The notes under the pieces are model-generated. The model was not told the origin of the DNA and did no database searches. It worked only from the letters and a program-made list of their open reading frames with translations. From Carya illinoinensis (Eukaryota; Streptophyta; Magnoliopsida; Fagales; Juglandaceae): DNA of 64,000 nt. The stretch is from the NCBI RefSeq assembly GCF_018687715.1, contig NC_056764.1, positions 1,118,501 to 1,182,500 on the forward strand. The letters are read 5' to 3'. Below, in pieces: positions 30,396-41,980 of the stretch; the first letter of the stretch is position 1; each line of letters opens with the position of its first letter. The translations under genes and the position numbers were made by a program.

Positions 30396-30838
30396 TGTTG
30401 GAAAACCCCCCAAGTGTGAAATGAAATTTGCATGTGCAGCTACCTACCCACCCAACCACCCACTCTACCGTAATTCTACAGCAAATATTGACCAAGAGAG
30501 CTCTTGATCAAGCTGCACCGAAAGAAGACTTGAAAATTGCATGTGTCTTGTCCCCCATGGTTCTCCTATAAAAGGAGATGAATTCTGAAGATGAAAATCA
30601 TCCTCACTAAGGTGAGAGATCGGGCAGAGGGTTGAGGGCGAAATTTGGATTCTGGGAAAACTCAGAACGGTGTGCCATTTGAGAGATAGAGAGATTGTTC
30701 ATGAGTGTTTGTAATTTTATACAAACATATTGAAAATATTGAATTTCCGCTTCAGTGGACGTAGGCAAGTTGCCGAACCACTTAAATATTGTTTCTCTAT
30801 CATCTTGTGTGATTTTTGGACAGGCCGGAGGCACAACA
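30396..30838 (+). mobile_element. Solo LTR, 443 bp, target duplication CTTAG
   Basis: Starts TGTTGGAAAACCCCCC, ends GAGGCACAACA, flanked by CTTAG (30391-30395 and 30839-30843). The copy 1 counterpart (about 15147-15158, CATGTCCTTAGTTC) is the empty site. Contains a TATA-like CTCCTATAAAAGGAG (about 30564) and, on the - strand, the same GTGGTTCGGCAACTTGCCTA motif as the other LTRs here, so it is a relative inserted in the opposite orientation. It sits 17 bp before the exon at 30861. Confidence 0.9.
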
Positions 30839-33800
30839 CTTAGTTCTTCCATTTTTGTAGGAGTTACCTGTTGCCTTCGTTATATTCAAGTCTCGGTGGG
30901 GTGCTGCACTAGCTGCCCAATCTCAGCAGCACCCGCATCCACTTCTATGGATCACTTCTAGGGATGTATCCTGGAGAAATTTGGTGATTTCCTATAGAAT
31001 ATTGTGGCTTTACAAAATCGGGGTTGTTCTTGCAGCATCACTTCTTACGATTTTCTTTGCTATCCCAGTCACTGCTGTTCAAGGAATTGCCAGATTTGAG
31101 AAACTAAAGAAATGGTTTCCTCCAGCTATGGCTGTACAGTTGATGTAAGGAACTTTGCTCTTGCTCTGCTCCTAGTTAGAGACGGTTGATGTAAGAGCTC
31201 CATTCTTGCTCCATTCCTTCTGGGGATGAGTAGTGTTAGTGGAATCTTTTCTGCTTATGACTTGACACCTCAATCCCTTCGTCTACAACTAACTCGGTAC
31301 TTTAATGAAAATTTTCCAAACTTCACTATGGGCATGACGACATCATAAAATTTAAGAACCTAAAATTAGTACAGTCGATAAATCTTTGTGAACTAGGAGT
31401 TGATGCATGCATGATGTAAAATTAGGGTGTTTGTCCCTGTTGCTTGATACACATAAGAGATCCACTGGGAACTAGATTGAGCCTTTTCGTTTCATTTTTA
31501 AAATATTTTGTTCCTTTTTACGTTATTATCTTTGGAGCACTTTGATTTCATTGGCATTTTAAAATTTATGTCACACTTAAGATGAGCTGGTGTATAAACT
31601 TTCTCATAGCCACAACACATGCACATGCCCAACCCCTCTCTGTCCATTGAATTACTGAAAATTAGTTTCTTAAGAGTTTCCCTATTCATCCAAACTTTTG
31701 AATCCCTGATCTTTTGAACTCTTGAACTTCTTGTCCTTGCATATCCTATTGCTATTCCACTTTCAATTGCCAACCTTCTTTTTCATCATCCTATTCTTTC
31801 TTTTTGTATTTGACTGCATACACTAGATTTTGAAGAAAATTTAAAATAGAATAAACATGCAAGGATATAATGATGTGTGTGATATAATGAAACTTTCATT
31901 TCTGTGTGTGATATAATGATGTTTGCTGACTTTGAAATCGGATAAATATCCTCCTCTGATGCATTAATTATCAACAGACCAGGCTTAAGCTCTATCTTCA
32001 CAGGGTATCTTTCTAGTGTCATTCTCAAAGGTTTTATATACATTGTCCCCTTTGCAATGCTTGGGATGGCTAAAGCATCAGGTTGTATTTCAAAGAGCAA
32101 AGAAGAGATTAAAGCTTGCAACATGGTTTTCTATTTTCTTGTGGGAAATGTTTTCTTTTTGAGCATGTTGTCAGGGTCCTTACTAGATGAAATCGGAGAA
32201 TCTTTTACTCACCCCAAGGATTTTCCTAGTCATCTGGCTAGTGCTGTCTCTGCTCAAGTAAGCTGTTAACGTTTATTCATATTGCTGGCTCTTTTTAATA
32301 TTCTTTATATTATTACATAAATTTCTTTTTCAAAAGCTTTTATAGAAGGGGCATCATTAAAATGATAATTTTCTTTACATTCAAAAGAAATTGTGTATAA
32401 GATTGGAAGCTCTGGAAAGTTATTTCCAACTATTCAGCAGTTTTAAGTTTGCAATAGATTTTTTCTTATACCCGTTTTACAGCTAATATATTGTGTTTCA
32501 GGCAAATTTCTTCATGGCATACATCTTAACAGATGGGCTTTCAAGGTTTTCTTTGGAGATTCTTCAGCCTGGCTTACTCTTTTGGGATGTTATAAAATCG
32601 AAAACATTTGGCCGTAGGAAGAAGAAAAATCCTTGTCTTTATTTGCTACCCTACTTTAGGATTATTCCTATGGTCTCGTTGTCAGTACTGATTGGTACAG
32701 TATATGCAGTTGTGGCACCATTGCTGCTCCCATTTCTTATTGGCTACTTCTCTCTAGGATATGTTGTTTACGTCAACCAGGTTGAATTTCTCACCCGACT
32801 CTTATCAACCAAGTGTATCTGTTTACATGTAATTGGATGCTTCCATGGACTACTCTTTCCCTATCAAGCTGTGTTATTACTTAAACGATGTCAAGGTGAT
32901 CGTCATTAGAACCTAAGCAAACATAAAATGGGGAAAGAAAAAGGAAGAGGAAAGCTTTTGTTGACTTTTATATGTTATTTTTTCACTATTCGTCTGAAAC
33001 TTGCTTAGTCATGGTACAACTTCTATTTCTTTTTAAATGATATGGGCCTCTTGTTTGTGACAAAGTTTGTTCACCTAAAAAGGCATTATCCATTACTTTA
33101 GTTTTATTCTGCAGTTTTTTACGATCAAATATTTATTACTCTAGAAAGCATTAGTGTTGGGATGCCATTTCAGTGACTATGGCAACTCTCGCCTTTTAAT
33201 TTTCAGGTGCCACTCTGCCCATTTTTCTCCTCCTCCATTTCTCTCTTTTTTGCTGAAAAAACAAAGATCCCTGTGAACCAAGTTACCATTATATTGCGGA
33301 TGTAAAATATATCTTATTTCTTGTTCAGCATTCTGTACAGATAATTGTCATCCTTTACTATGTATAGCTCTTTACTATGTATCAAACATTGTCCTGAGTT
33401 GAGTCAAAACCATTCCCACACTTCCATTCATATGGAACCCGTATCATCTACTCCTGTCATTGCAAGGATTGATATATACTTATAAATTCAATAATGGTTC
33501 CATTTTAACAAGTTTATTTCCTTACATTATCAATTTCAAGGATTATAATGACTATTTCTGCAGATTGAAGATGTATATGAAACTGTGTATGAGACATGTG
33601 GACAATACTGGCCATACATTCATCTCTATATTGTCATTGCGATCATTCTTATGCAAATTACTATGATTGGTCTTTTTGGACTGAATTCAAAGCCAGCTCC
33701 TTCCATATCAACAATTCCACTTCTCTTGTTCACCCTGATGTAATGAGTACTGCAAGAAACGATTTCTTCCCACATTCCACCACTACCCTGTCCAGGTATA

Positions 33801-34949
33801 TTACTTATAGGGCTGGTTGAGAAGCCTTTAGTGTTTCTAGTCGTTTCTTGTAACACTATGCTTTTATTGTCGCTCTTATGTAACAAGATTTGTCTAGTCT
33901 TGTAATGAGCAACTTCTTAATCACCTTTGTGTTATCTCTGTGGTTGGATAAAAGCTGGACTTCTAGACTTTAGATGCATCTCAAATTAAAAACTGTTGTT
34001 TCTGGATGGTTCTATACTTGCTCCAGCTCTTCTTTCGGGATGGCCTTAGCGTATTTTAGTTATTTTAATGACTTCCTATGATTCCATTTCCTTGGTGGGT
34101 TGGTCCCATATATAGGAGCGAGAGCCTGAAGGAGATGTACCTTGGTCCATTAGCATGAAATGGTTGCATAGTACTGCGTGTGTGTCATTGTCTATTCGTT
34201 ATATTCCAGCTATAACCTGATGATTATATGGATTTGCTTTTTATCAGAATGCCGTAGAAAACGATGAGCTTGATGTGAAGAGCGGGCAGATGGAAGTTAA
34301 CTACGAGGATGCGATTAATGCATATTGTTCCCCATGTTTGCAGCCTGTAAACTTCCAGCTGGAATCAGAATCGAGCTCGACACAACCATTAGTTTCTTCA
34401 TTGCCATCTGAGTCGTTCTAGCTTGTTTATTTCCGTCTCCATTCTCCTGAAGTACTACTCGAACAATTAACTACGCACTCTTTTGACATAAGATGTTGAA
34501 TCATTTCGTCATCAACAATTTTGTCCAGGATCCTTAATTCTCTGTTATCGAGACCAATTGAATATTAAATAGTTTATATGATCACAATAAGCTAGAGATT
34601 ACTACATTAATTACAATTTATATAATATCCTTCTAAGTCATACATGATGAGAAGGTACTTGATAATATTTGTTTTTCTTTTTTGAAAGCTAGAGGCCCCA
34701 TCAAATGGTTGAGAGGAAGAGTTGAACTAGTTACCGGAGAGGTGGTCCTTTGGCCCAATGCACGGAATCTTTCAATAATTTTGAGAGAGAAAAACAAAAA
34801 AGAACGGGTCATGATCATATATAACACGTACGGTCATATAAAGCTGCATGCATGATTGACTACTGCACCTTAGGCAAATTTTTCTTTTATTTTTTTATTT
34901 TTTTTATTTTTTACATTTTTTTTTAACTTCTTTAAACATTTTTAAGAAA

Positions 34950-35441
34950 TAAAAAAAAAATCAATACATTAATAATCATTTCCTTAATTAAAAAGTAAAA
35001 ATAAAATTAAAAAAAATAAGCATTAAAGATGAGAATGTATACTAGCATTATTCTTACATTTATTTATTCATACTCTTTTCAAATATCAAGATATTGCATG
35101 AAGAGTTTTCCTATTCATCATCTATATAAATTACAAAATACACTTATTTTTATTTTTTAAATTTTTTTATTTTATTGTTTTTAAACTAATTGTATTTTTC
35201 TAATCATTATCTATATATTACATATTTAATAAGAGAGAAAAAAAATATATAATATGGTTTGAGAATGATGATAGAGAATTTTTCATCAGGAAAGCAATGA
35301 GAAGTGAAAAAAGGATACAAAATAAAATTCAACTTTTTCCGCCTCGCATTATGCACGCATATTAAGCGCGCCGTGGGAACTTGAAGACACAGAAAGAGAG
35401 AAGTTGCCCTTATGTACCTACGATGCATGAGCCCCTTACTC

Positions 35442-35455
<14 letters not shown>
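34950..35455. other. AT-rich sequence present only in duplicate copy 2
   Basis: Copy 1 has only a short TATATATATACACACACA link at the equivalent place (19143-19162). The extra stretch includes a MITE-like block (about 35098-35290) with imperfect inverted ends (TTTTCCTATTCATCATCT and its counterpart). It ends in a long TA/CA microsatellite (35440-35478). Whether it is an insertion in copy 2 or a deletion in copy 1 is unresolved. Confidence 0.5.
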
Positions 35456-35479
<24 letters not shown>

Positions 35480-36079
35480 CAATTTTTCAAAGAAAAAAGG
35501 TTCTGGGGAAGAAAGCTAAGTAGAATATCTGTAGGGCCGTTTGCCAGTTAATTTTAGCGCATGCAAGTCCTTGTTAGCGTTAAGAATGAGAAAAAGAAGA
35601 GAAATGCTTCATCACAAAGAAGATTTCTTCGTAGATATAACATGCATTGGACTTCCACGAATGATTAAAGCGATCCCACATCCATTGTGGTCGATGCAAA
35701 AGTATTAGTTAGATCTATGATTTCTGCTTTGGAGTTGATAACATCCAAAAACGTACGTTAGATCAATAACTCCCATGAAAATTTTCTGCTTACCTCTAAG
35801 TCAGAAAATCTGAGTGATGGGGAAAGTTTATGGCCCAGCGAGTGTCAATAATGATTAATTGCAAAATAAAATAAAATAAATGAAAGTCTTGGCTATTTTG
35901 GTCGTCATAATTGACGCTTTTTAGTTTGTTTAAATAGTTACAACTTCCACCAGGATCAATGGATCATAACATGATCATGAACATAAATCATTAACAATCA
36001 TTCATCACTCTTCCCTTTCTTCATTGTCTTCACTTTATTACAGTAGAGCTACACTGCTGATACCAGATCAATAATTATT

Positions 36080-37193
36080 CTAAGGAATGGGTTTCTTGAA
36101 GATTGGTTTGTGAATTGGAAAAGGGGGTGGGAGTGGCTTCTTGGGGATTGGAAATGGATGGGGAAGAGGCTTCTTGAAAATGGGTACATGATGAGGAAGT
36201 GAAACTGGAATTGGAGGCAAAGGCTTCTTGAAAAAAGGTTTCTTAAATATCGGAATTGGTGGTGGAAGTGGTTTCTTGATGACCGGAAATGGTGGAAGTA
36301 ATGGTTTCTTAAACACTGGAATAGGCGGTGGAAGTGGTTTCTTAAATATTGGGATTTTCGGAGGAAGCGGCTTCTTGAAAATGGGTATTGGTGGTGGGAG
36401 TGGCTTCTTGAAGATTGGAATTTTCGGAGGAAGTGGCTTCTTGAAAACTGGAATTGGTGGCGGCAATGGCTTCTTGAGAATTGGAATTGGCGGAGGAAGT
36501 GGTTTCTTAATAATTGGAATTTTTGGAGGAAACGGCTTCTTGAAAATTGGAATTGGTGGTGGCAATGGCTTCTTAAAAATTGGAATTTTTGGTGGAAGTG
36601 GTTTCTTAAAAAATGGAATTGGTGGCGGAAGTGGTTTCTTGAAACCATGAATTGGTGGTGGCAGAATGAATGGTTTCTTGACAAATGGAAATTTTGGTGG
36701 AAGAGGCTTTTTGAAAGTTGGAAGTGGGTGTGGATGTAACTTCTTAAAAAACGGTTTCTTAAATGGTGGGAATGGTTTCTTATAAATTGGTGGATGTGGT
36801 AGAAAAGGTTTCTTGAATTTCTCTTCTTCTTGGTGGAGATCATCTGCAGCCACTTTGTGTTCTACATTCTGAGGCGTTCCATCACTGTTTACACCGAGTT
36901 CTGCACAAACAAATGCACATGATCATCAAATGCAAGGATTATAAAAGCAGATGATGTCAATATTAAACCATAATGCACTTGACAACTGAGCATCTTAGCA
37001 TCTGCAAATTAAGTCAAAGCAACAAAAGGAATTAAGCAACTTAAATAATAGCTGATCAAGCTGTCCTTGACGCATGTGTTACAGAAAGAAGAAGGTACGT
37101 ACCTGTTGAAGTGGCCTGGACATGGTAGCTCAAAGCAAACAAGCACACCCAGAAGGCCAGAAGAGCCCCCGGCCATGGGGATTTCGTCCTCAT
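36080..37193 (-). CDS. Secreted repetitive proline-rich protein, copy 2
   Basis: Two exons, 37193-37103 and 36900-36080 (912 nt, 303 residues), with the same signal peptide, acidic linker and array of 11-residue FKKPLPPPIPI-type repeats as copy 1. It differs by a few substitutions and lacks the two-residue IK insertion, and is fully open. The repeats mix two alternating forms (KKPLPPPIPIF and KKPLPPKIPIF). Such proteins are secreted into the plant cell wall; exact function is unknown. This copy keeps the original upstream DNA beyond 37421 and so is the likelier carrier of the ancestral promoter. Confidence 0.85.
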
Positions 37194-37354
37194 AGTGAAT
37201 CCTGATTATGGCTTTTTGGGTTTAACCTGCAAAAGTTAATTTGCAATCTGCTTCAAGGTGATCTGGGTTTCATTGAGTTGCAGAGGTCTCTCTCTTATAT
37301 TGTGAGCATGGTGAAACTGTTTAAGCGGTGCACTTACGCTGCACTAATTAGCGG

Positions 37355-37362
37355 CTTTTATA
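37355..37362 (-). promoter_or_regulatory. TATA box of PRP copy 2
   Basis: TATAAAAG on the - strand, about 160 bp upstream of the ATG at 37193, conserved with copy 1. Confidence 0.55.
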
Positions 37363-37421
37363 GTATATAAGTTTGGGGATGAAAAGTAGTAACCTGCCCA
37401 CCGGTTTTGCCGCTCAGACGC

Positions 37422-38189
37422 CACTGTCATCATTGATGAGCTCCCCCAACCGTTTCCCAGTTTTCGTTGTACTTTTGCGGCTTTCAATTTTCACACCGTA
37501 TCTGGTCTCCATACAGTAAGAATGGACGATGATTTCTCCATACAGCACGTAGAACCCATCATTTAATGCAGTAGAATCAAATGCAGGTGACACAAAAAAG
37601 AACAGACTGCACAAGGATAAACAGAATATACTCACAGCATACAATGATAACTGTAAGGATAATAAACATACCCAAGTATTGCAGAGGAGATGACGTTTTG
37701 AAATTAACTAACAAATAAGAGTAGGGCACTTACTGATTGGATGGAGTCGGTTGGTTAGGACTCCATCCTATAAATGTTGTACTATATGCCACAAATTCTG
37801 GTTATAACAAGAGCTCACCAAAAAAAGGATGCTACTTATTATCTTTTTATCATTTCATGATATATTATTAAATTATTAAACTTATCATCTAACACCGAAT
37901 TATAAAATGATAAAAAAATAAATGATGAATAAATTTTTAAAAAAGATATATACATATATATATAATAAATAAAATAAGAAAACAAAATGACGAACATATA
38001 TGTATACCTCTTATATATAGAGCAAATTCACAATTTTGAATGTCATAAAAGATATAAAATACATATTTCCTTATGCCAATGATTTTAATAGTTCAATTTT
38101 GAAGAATGCATTTTTCATATACTCATTTTGAAAAAATAAATAAATTTAAGATCTACATAAAAAATATTATTTTTTAATAACGATTTTCA
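37422..38189. other. Intergenic, AT-rich, no gene seen
   Basis: The region upstream of PRP copy 2. Apart from a 76-codon frame at 37414-37644 (-) with no recognisable family, it is AT-rich without exon or RNA signals. It likely contains the ancestral distal promoter of the PRP gene. Confidence 0.5.
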
Positions 38190-38200
38190 TTTTATTTAAA

Positions 38201-38380
38201 GAGAAGTGCTACAAATACAAAGAGGTTATACAAAAGTAAACTTACAAAGTGATGTTATTTCATGTGATCCATTAGATCTACTTTACCATAAAAATAAATT
38301 TATAATTTAATGTATAACACTAAACCACATCATTTTGTAGATTTACTTTTATAAAAAAAAATTTGTGACTAAAGTATTTC
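38201..38380. mobile_element. 180-bp MITE, Mutator-like, target duplication TTTTATTTAAA
   Basis: Flanked by identical TTTTATTTAAA (38190-38200 and 38381-38391). The ends are imperfect inverted repeats: GAGAAGTGCTACAAA at the left, and GAAATACTTTAGTCAC at the right read in reverse complement. Better-matched subterminal arms follow (AAAGTAAACTTACAAAGTG and AAAGTAAATCTACAAAATG). A target duplication of 9-11 bp with G...C ends fits Mutator-type MITEs. Confidence 0.75.
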
Positions 38381-38409
38381 TTTTATTTAAATGGAATTGA
38401 TAGAGACAT

Positions 38410-40985
38410 TCCAAAATGAAAAACACTATAGACACAAAATGATCTCACACAAAGAATCACACACTGATATGGCACACTATCAGTGTGCCATGTGCCCCCT
38501 CTTTTTTTTCCTTCCCTCCCCCGTGCCCGCCCTTGCCATCTCTCCATGCCCCCTTCCCGTGCGCGACCATAGTGGGCAGAAGATGCTAGGGCATGATCGG
38601 CATGGTGGGTGTCGACAAGTTGCGGCAGTGGTGAGAGGAGAGATGGGTAATGGCAACTCAAGAAAAATAGGAGAGAGATGGGTAACAGCGACCTGAGACC
38701 TGCATAGCTCGTTGGCTGGAAGAGAAAGGAAGGAGAGAGAGACAGAGGGATGGGCGATGGTTTGTTGGAGACAGGTTGTGGACAACAGCGACAACAATGG
38801 CGATAGTGTCACAACCCCTAGGGGGATTGCCCGGGACCACACCTCAACACGGCTCTTGGAGGGTCAGGACAATCACATGGATATCCTGCTTGCATGCCTT
38901 AGCTCATGCCCTGACACGCAACGGGCGTCCATGGAGGCTACTGGTCGCGCATATACCATGCGTGCAGGCCTGCGCACTCCCTTGAACTTGCACCTGCGTG
39001 CAGGCATGCGCACCCCAGCACCACTTAGCAAGGTTAGTGGTGTGCCCTCACAAGCACATCATCCAGCGCACGACTCCAGACCTTGCCTTGCAGGCATGGT
39101 GAGCATGCCATTTAGCACACAGCTCCAGGCTATGCCTTGTAGTGCCAACGCCCAGACCGTCAGCTTGGTCTATGCATGCCCATCGCCCAGGCCACAAGCC
39201 CGGGCCATGCAAGACCACTGCCCAAGCCAATTGATTGTGCCTCACAGCAGCAACATGACACCACCCTATGGCCACTATCAGGCTTAGGCTTGGCACCATG
39301 CCATGCCACCATCAGCAGGCCATGCACAACGTCATGCCGTGCCCACTACCAGACCAACGCATGGCACCATGTCATGCCATGCAGCCATGCCATCCAACAG
39401 ACCCATTCGTGGCACCATGCCACACCTAGCAACAAGCCATGCACACCATGAGTCACCATGGCCCATCCATGGGCCGTAGCATGCCATAGGCCACCATGGC
39501 CCGTCCATCACTATGTAATTGTTTTTAGTTTATTTATTTATTTAATTTATTTTGGTAGGGACCTTTTGAGGGTTTCCAACTTGTAAGCTCTATAAATAGG
39601 ACCCTTAATCATTTCATTTTCATCTTTTGGCAATTACTCTAGAGGGAGATTATTTGTTTAGGAGATCATTATTCAATGCCTTTGCACTTGGGCTTGTTGG
39701 TGAAATTTGTGGATCCCAAGAAGAGAATCATTACTTTCAATTCATTGAATATGTGTGATTCAATTTATCAATTTATGAGATTTTCTTTCATCTTTGTGCA
39801 TTGCTTAAATTGGTGTTGAGTTGTTCATCAAGGTGTTCTTGAGTGTTCAAGCGTGTTCATCAATTTTCCTTCGTGTTCATATATTTTCTATCTTGTTCTT
39901 ATATTTTCTTGCATAATTCCCATCTCCCAATCATCAATCACGCTCAACACATGCCCACTTCCATAGATCTATAATTCTCACATGCCATAGCCTAGATCTA
40001 TAATTTCCTATCCTTTCCATACACTTTCTCATCTACCAAACACTTCGTAAGCCTCTACAAATCCATATTCTATAAAAGCCACAAAACCCTAGATCTAGCC
40101 TAGATCGATTGCCTTCAACAAGCCTAGCCGTAAACCCTAATTTCCATAGGCTAGGAAACCCTAACCTTAGCCTCCAATTCCTAAATCTTAGGATCTTCTC
40201 ATCCTTCACATCACAAACCCTAAGATCCATTCTATTTTTGACCTAACCAAAACCCTAGACTATCTAAAAAAACTCTTACAAAATTCGCAGCCCTATCTAT
40301 TCACCATTCAAACCCTAACCTCACTTCACCATACCAACCCTAAACATCACAAGTGTTGCCAACACCATGGGACATCATCAAGTCGTCCTACGTCGCATCA
40401 AACACACAAATTCACCACTTAGATTACCTTAACTCATTATCATCATCAAATCCATCACATGCATTGGAGTTCCATCACTTCCTTCATCCTTTTCCATCAT
40501 TCTCATACATCAAACCAGCCCTAAACACCAAATCTCACCTTACCACAATTGCCATCATTTCCATTGGTGAGTAATAACCAAACAAGAGGGCTTAAGCAAT
40601 CGGTCAACCCAAGAAGAACCATGATGTGGACAACTTTAGTGTTTGGGGACTTGATGGGGTTCCCAACAGACGGGTTGTGGTTGCGGGCTGGAAGAGATAG
40701 GAAGGAGGGAGATGGGAAGGGAGAGCAGCGGGGGGAAGAGGGAGAGCGAGTGAGGGGGGAACGACAGCTGGTGGTGGCCGTCGACTAGCTGTGGCGATGG
40801 TGGGTGCTACTAAGGGGAGGGGGCACACAGGAAAGAGGGGTCGCTGTTGAGGGGAGAGGGTGCATAGGGGAAATAAGAGAGAGAGGGAAAATGGGGAAAG
40901 AAAGGCTAGGAAAAATGGATACATGACACTCTAATATTGTGCCATATCAGTGTATGAGATCCTTTTATGAGATCCCTTTATATCT
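38410..40985. mobile_element. Putative 2.5-kb TIR-bounded composite element
   Basis: Both ends carry ACACTGATATGGCACA in inverted orientation (about 38459-38477 and 40939-40957), preceded outward by GATCTCA in both cases. The subterminal regions are similar in inside-out order (GGCTGGAAGAGAAAGGAAGG at about 38711, GGCTGGAAGAGATAGGAAGG at about 40687). The centre holds CATGCC-rich DNA (38880-39510), then an LTR/promoter-like stretch with CTCTATAAATAGG near 39589 and CCCTA-rich sequence. It may be a DNA transposon that took up an LTR beginning TGTCACAACCCCTA (38807). No transposase is seen, and the outer boundaries and target duplication are unresolved. Confidence 0.5.
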
Positions 40986-41049
40986 CTAAAAACTTCCTTC
41001 TAAAATTGAATTACCTTGTCCGGACTCGCTAATAGGAAATGAGTACGAT

Positions 41050-41072
41050 GGCCCAATAAAAATGGCAGCCCA
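41050..41072. promoter_or_regulatory. Site II-like elements upstream of INTS9
   Basis: GGCCCA (41050) and AGCCCA (41067), the reverse complements of TGGGCC and TGGGCT, lie about 0.9 kb before the INTS9 start codon. Another CCCAAT follows at about 41080. TGGGCY site II motifs are common in plant housekeeping promoters. Position relative to the true transcription start is unknown. Confidence 0.3.
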
Positions 41073-41980
41073 ATTCTAGACCCAATCTCCGAAGCACGCG
41101 CCTAAGACACGTCCTACATTTCTATACGCAGATATACCCCGCGCGTCTTTTCACGTTCCCCCAAACTTTCTCTTCTTCATACTGGACACCGAGCAATCGT
41201 GCGCCACCTTGTAAAAAAGAGTAACGACGCCTTTCCTCACCAAGTCATCGTCCGTAAGCCTTTGCTCTCCCGAAAAAATCTAGTTACAAGTATAATTATA
41301 TATAATATGTGCACTAATTTAATATAATTGATTAAAAAAATAAATTTTATTAAAAAAATATTAATTTAAATTTTAAATATAAAGAAATCAATATTGATAC
41401 GCAAATTAACACACGACTTCGCTTATACGTAGCAAAACTCTTACTCCCCAGCTCTCAACTATAGTTTCACTTTTTTTCGCATATAAATCAAGATATATGT
41501 TCTTTTCAATACGTTTAGTTTGAAGTTCGTATTTTCTCATTTTAAACTCGACATTCTCTCTCTGTTTCTTGCTTCTCCACCCCACCACCTGGCGATTGAA
41601 GCATTTCTTATTCTTCATTTCGTCCCTTTCCAAGACATCTTCAGAGAACCATGCTTGCGGGCTTCCATATGAATGATACTTGATTTAAAGAAGGTAGAGG
41701 TGTTGTCGTTGAAGATGAAGACCGCCCATGTATTTTCTTGACCTATTCTGTCAACCCGGTATTTCCTCAATCATTCCTACATTTCCCCATTTCTCTCTTG
41801 TAGTTTATATGTTTGATCAAATGTATAAGTTACTTCAACCCAGGGTAATGTGTTCGTTGGGTTTCTTTCCACCGCTGGGTTTTTTTTTTTTTTTTTTTTT
41901 TTTTAAAGGATAGGATCTTTGTAGGTGAATTTAAGGGTCTGCCGTATTTGCAGCGACAAATTTTCGTGCTTTTCATCTTC

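Larger units (their letters stand above)
21099..34421 (+). pseudogene. CSC1/OSCA-type channel gene copy 2, 5'-truncated and frame-broken
   Basis: Starts at the duplication junction inside the exon equivalent to 13435-13623. Exons: 21099-21267, 30861-31144, 31978-32257, 32502-32780, 33564-33795 and 34248-34421. Exon 21099-21267 has lost one A near 21204 (AGGAAAGC versus AGGAAAAGC in copy 1), shifting the frame. Exon 30861-31144 has a 9-nt gain and a 15-nt loss, both in frame. Exon 32502-32780 is intact where copy 1 is broken (DGLSRFSLEILQPG). Exon 33564-33795 has lost two T residues, giving CTG ATG TAA and a premature stop at 33741. No upstream exons or native promoter exist, and its first intron holds the 8-kb LTR element and a solo LTR. 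It cannot encode a full channel. Confidence 0.88.
21099..37421. repeat. Tandem segmental duplication, copy 2 (expanded by insertions)
   Basis: The second copy of the 13453-21098 segment, in direct orientation and immediately adjacent. It is about 16.3 kb instead of 7.65 kb because of an 8-kb LTR element (21812-29783), a 443-bp solo LTR (30396-30838), about 200 bp near 33120-33370 and about 500 bp near 34950-35455. It contains the 5'-truncated OSCA copy 2 and PRP copy 2. Confidence 0.9.

Noticed and set aside
37414..37644. 76-codon - frame with a hydrophobic N terminus
   Set aside because: It crosses the duplication edge and ends in PRP promoter DNA; no family recognised and no neighbouring exon.
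38712..39287. 191-codon + frame
   Set aside because: It lies in CATGCC-rich low-complexity DNA inside a putative transposon; no recognisable domain and no splice or family support.
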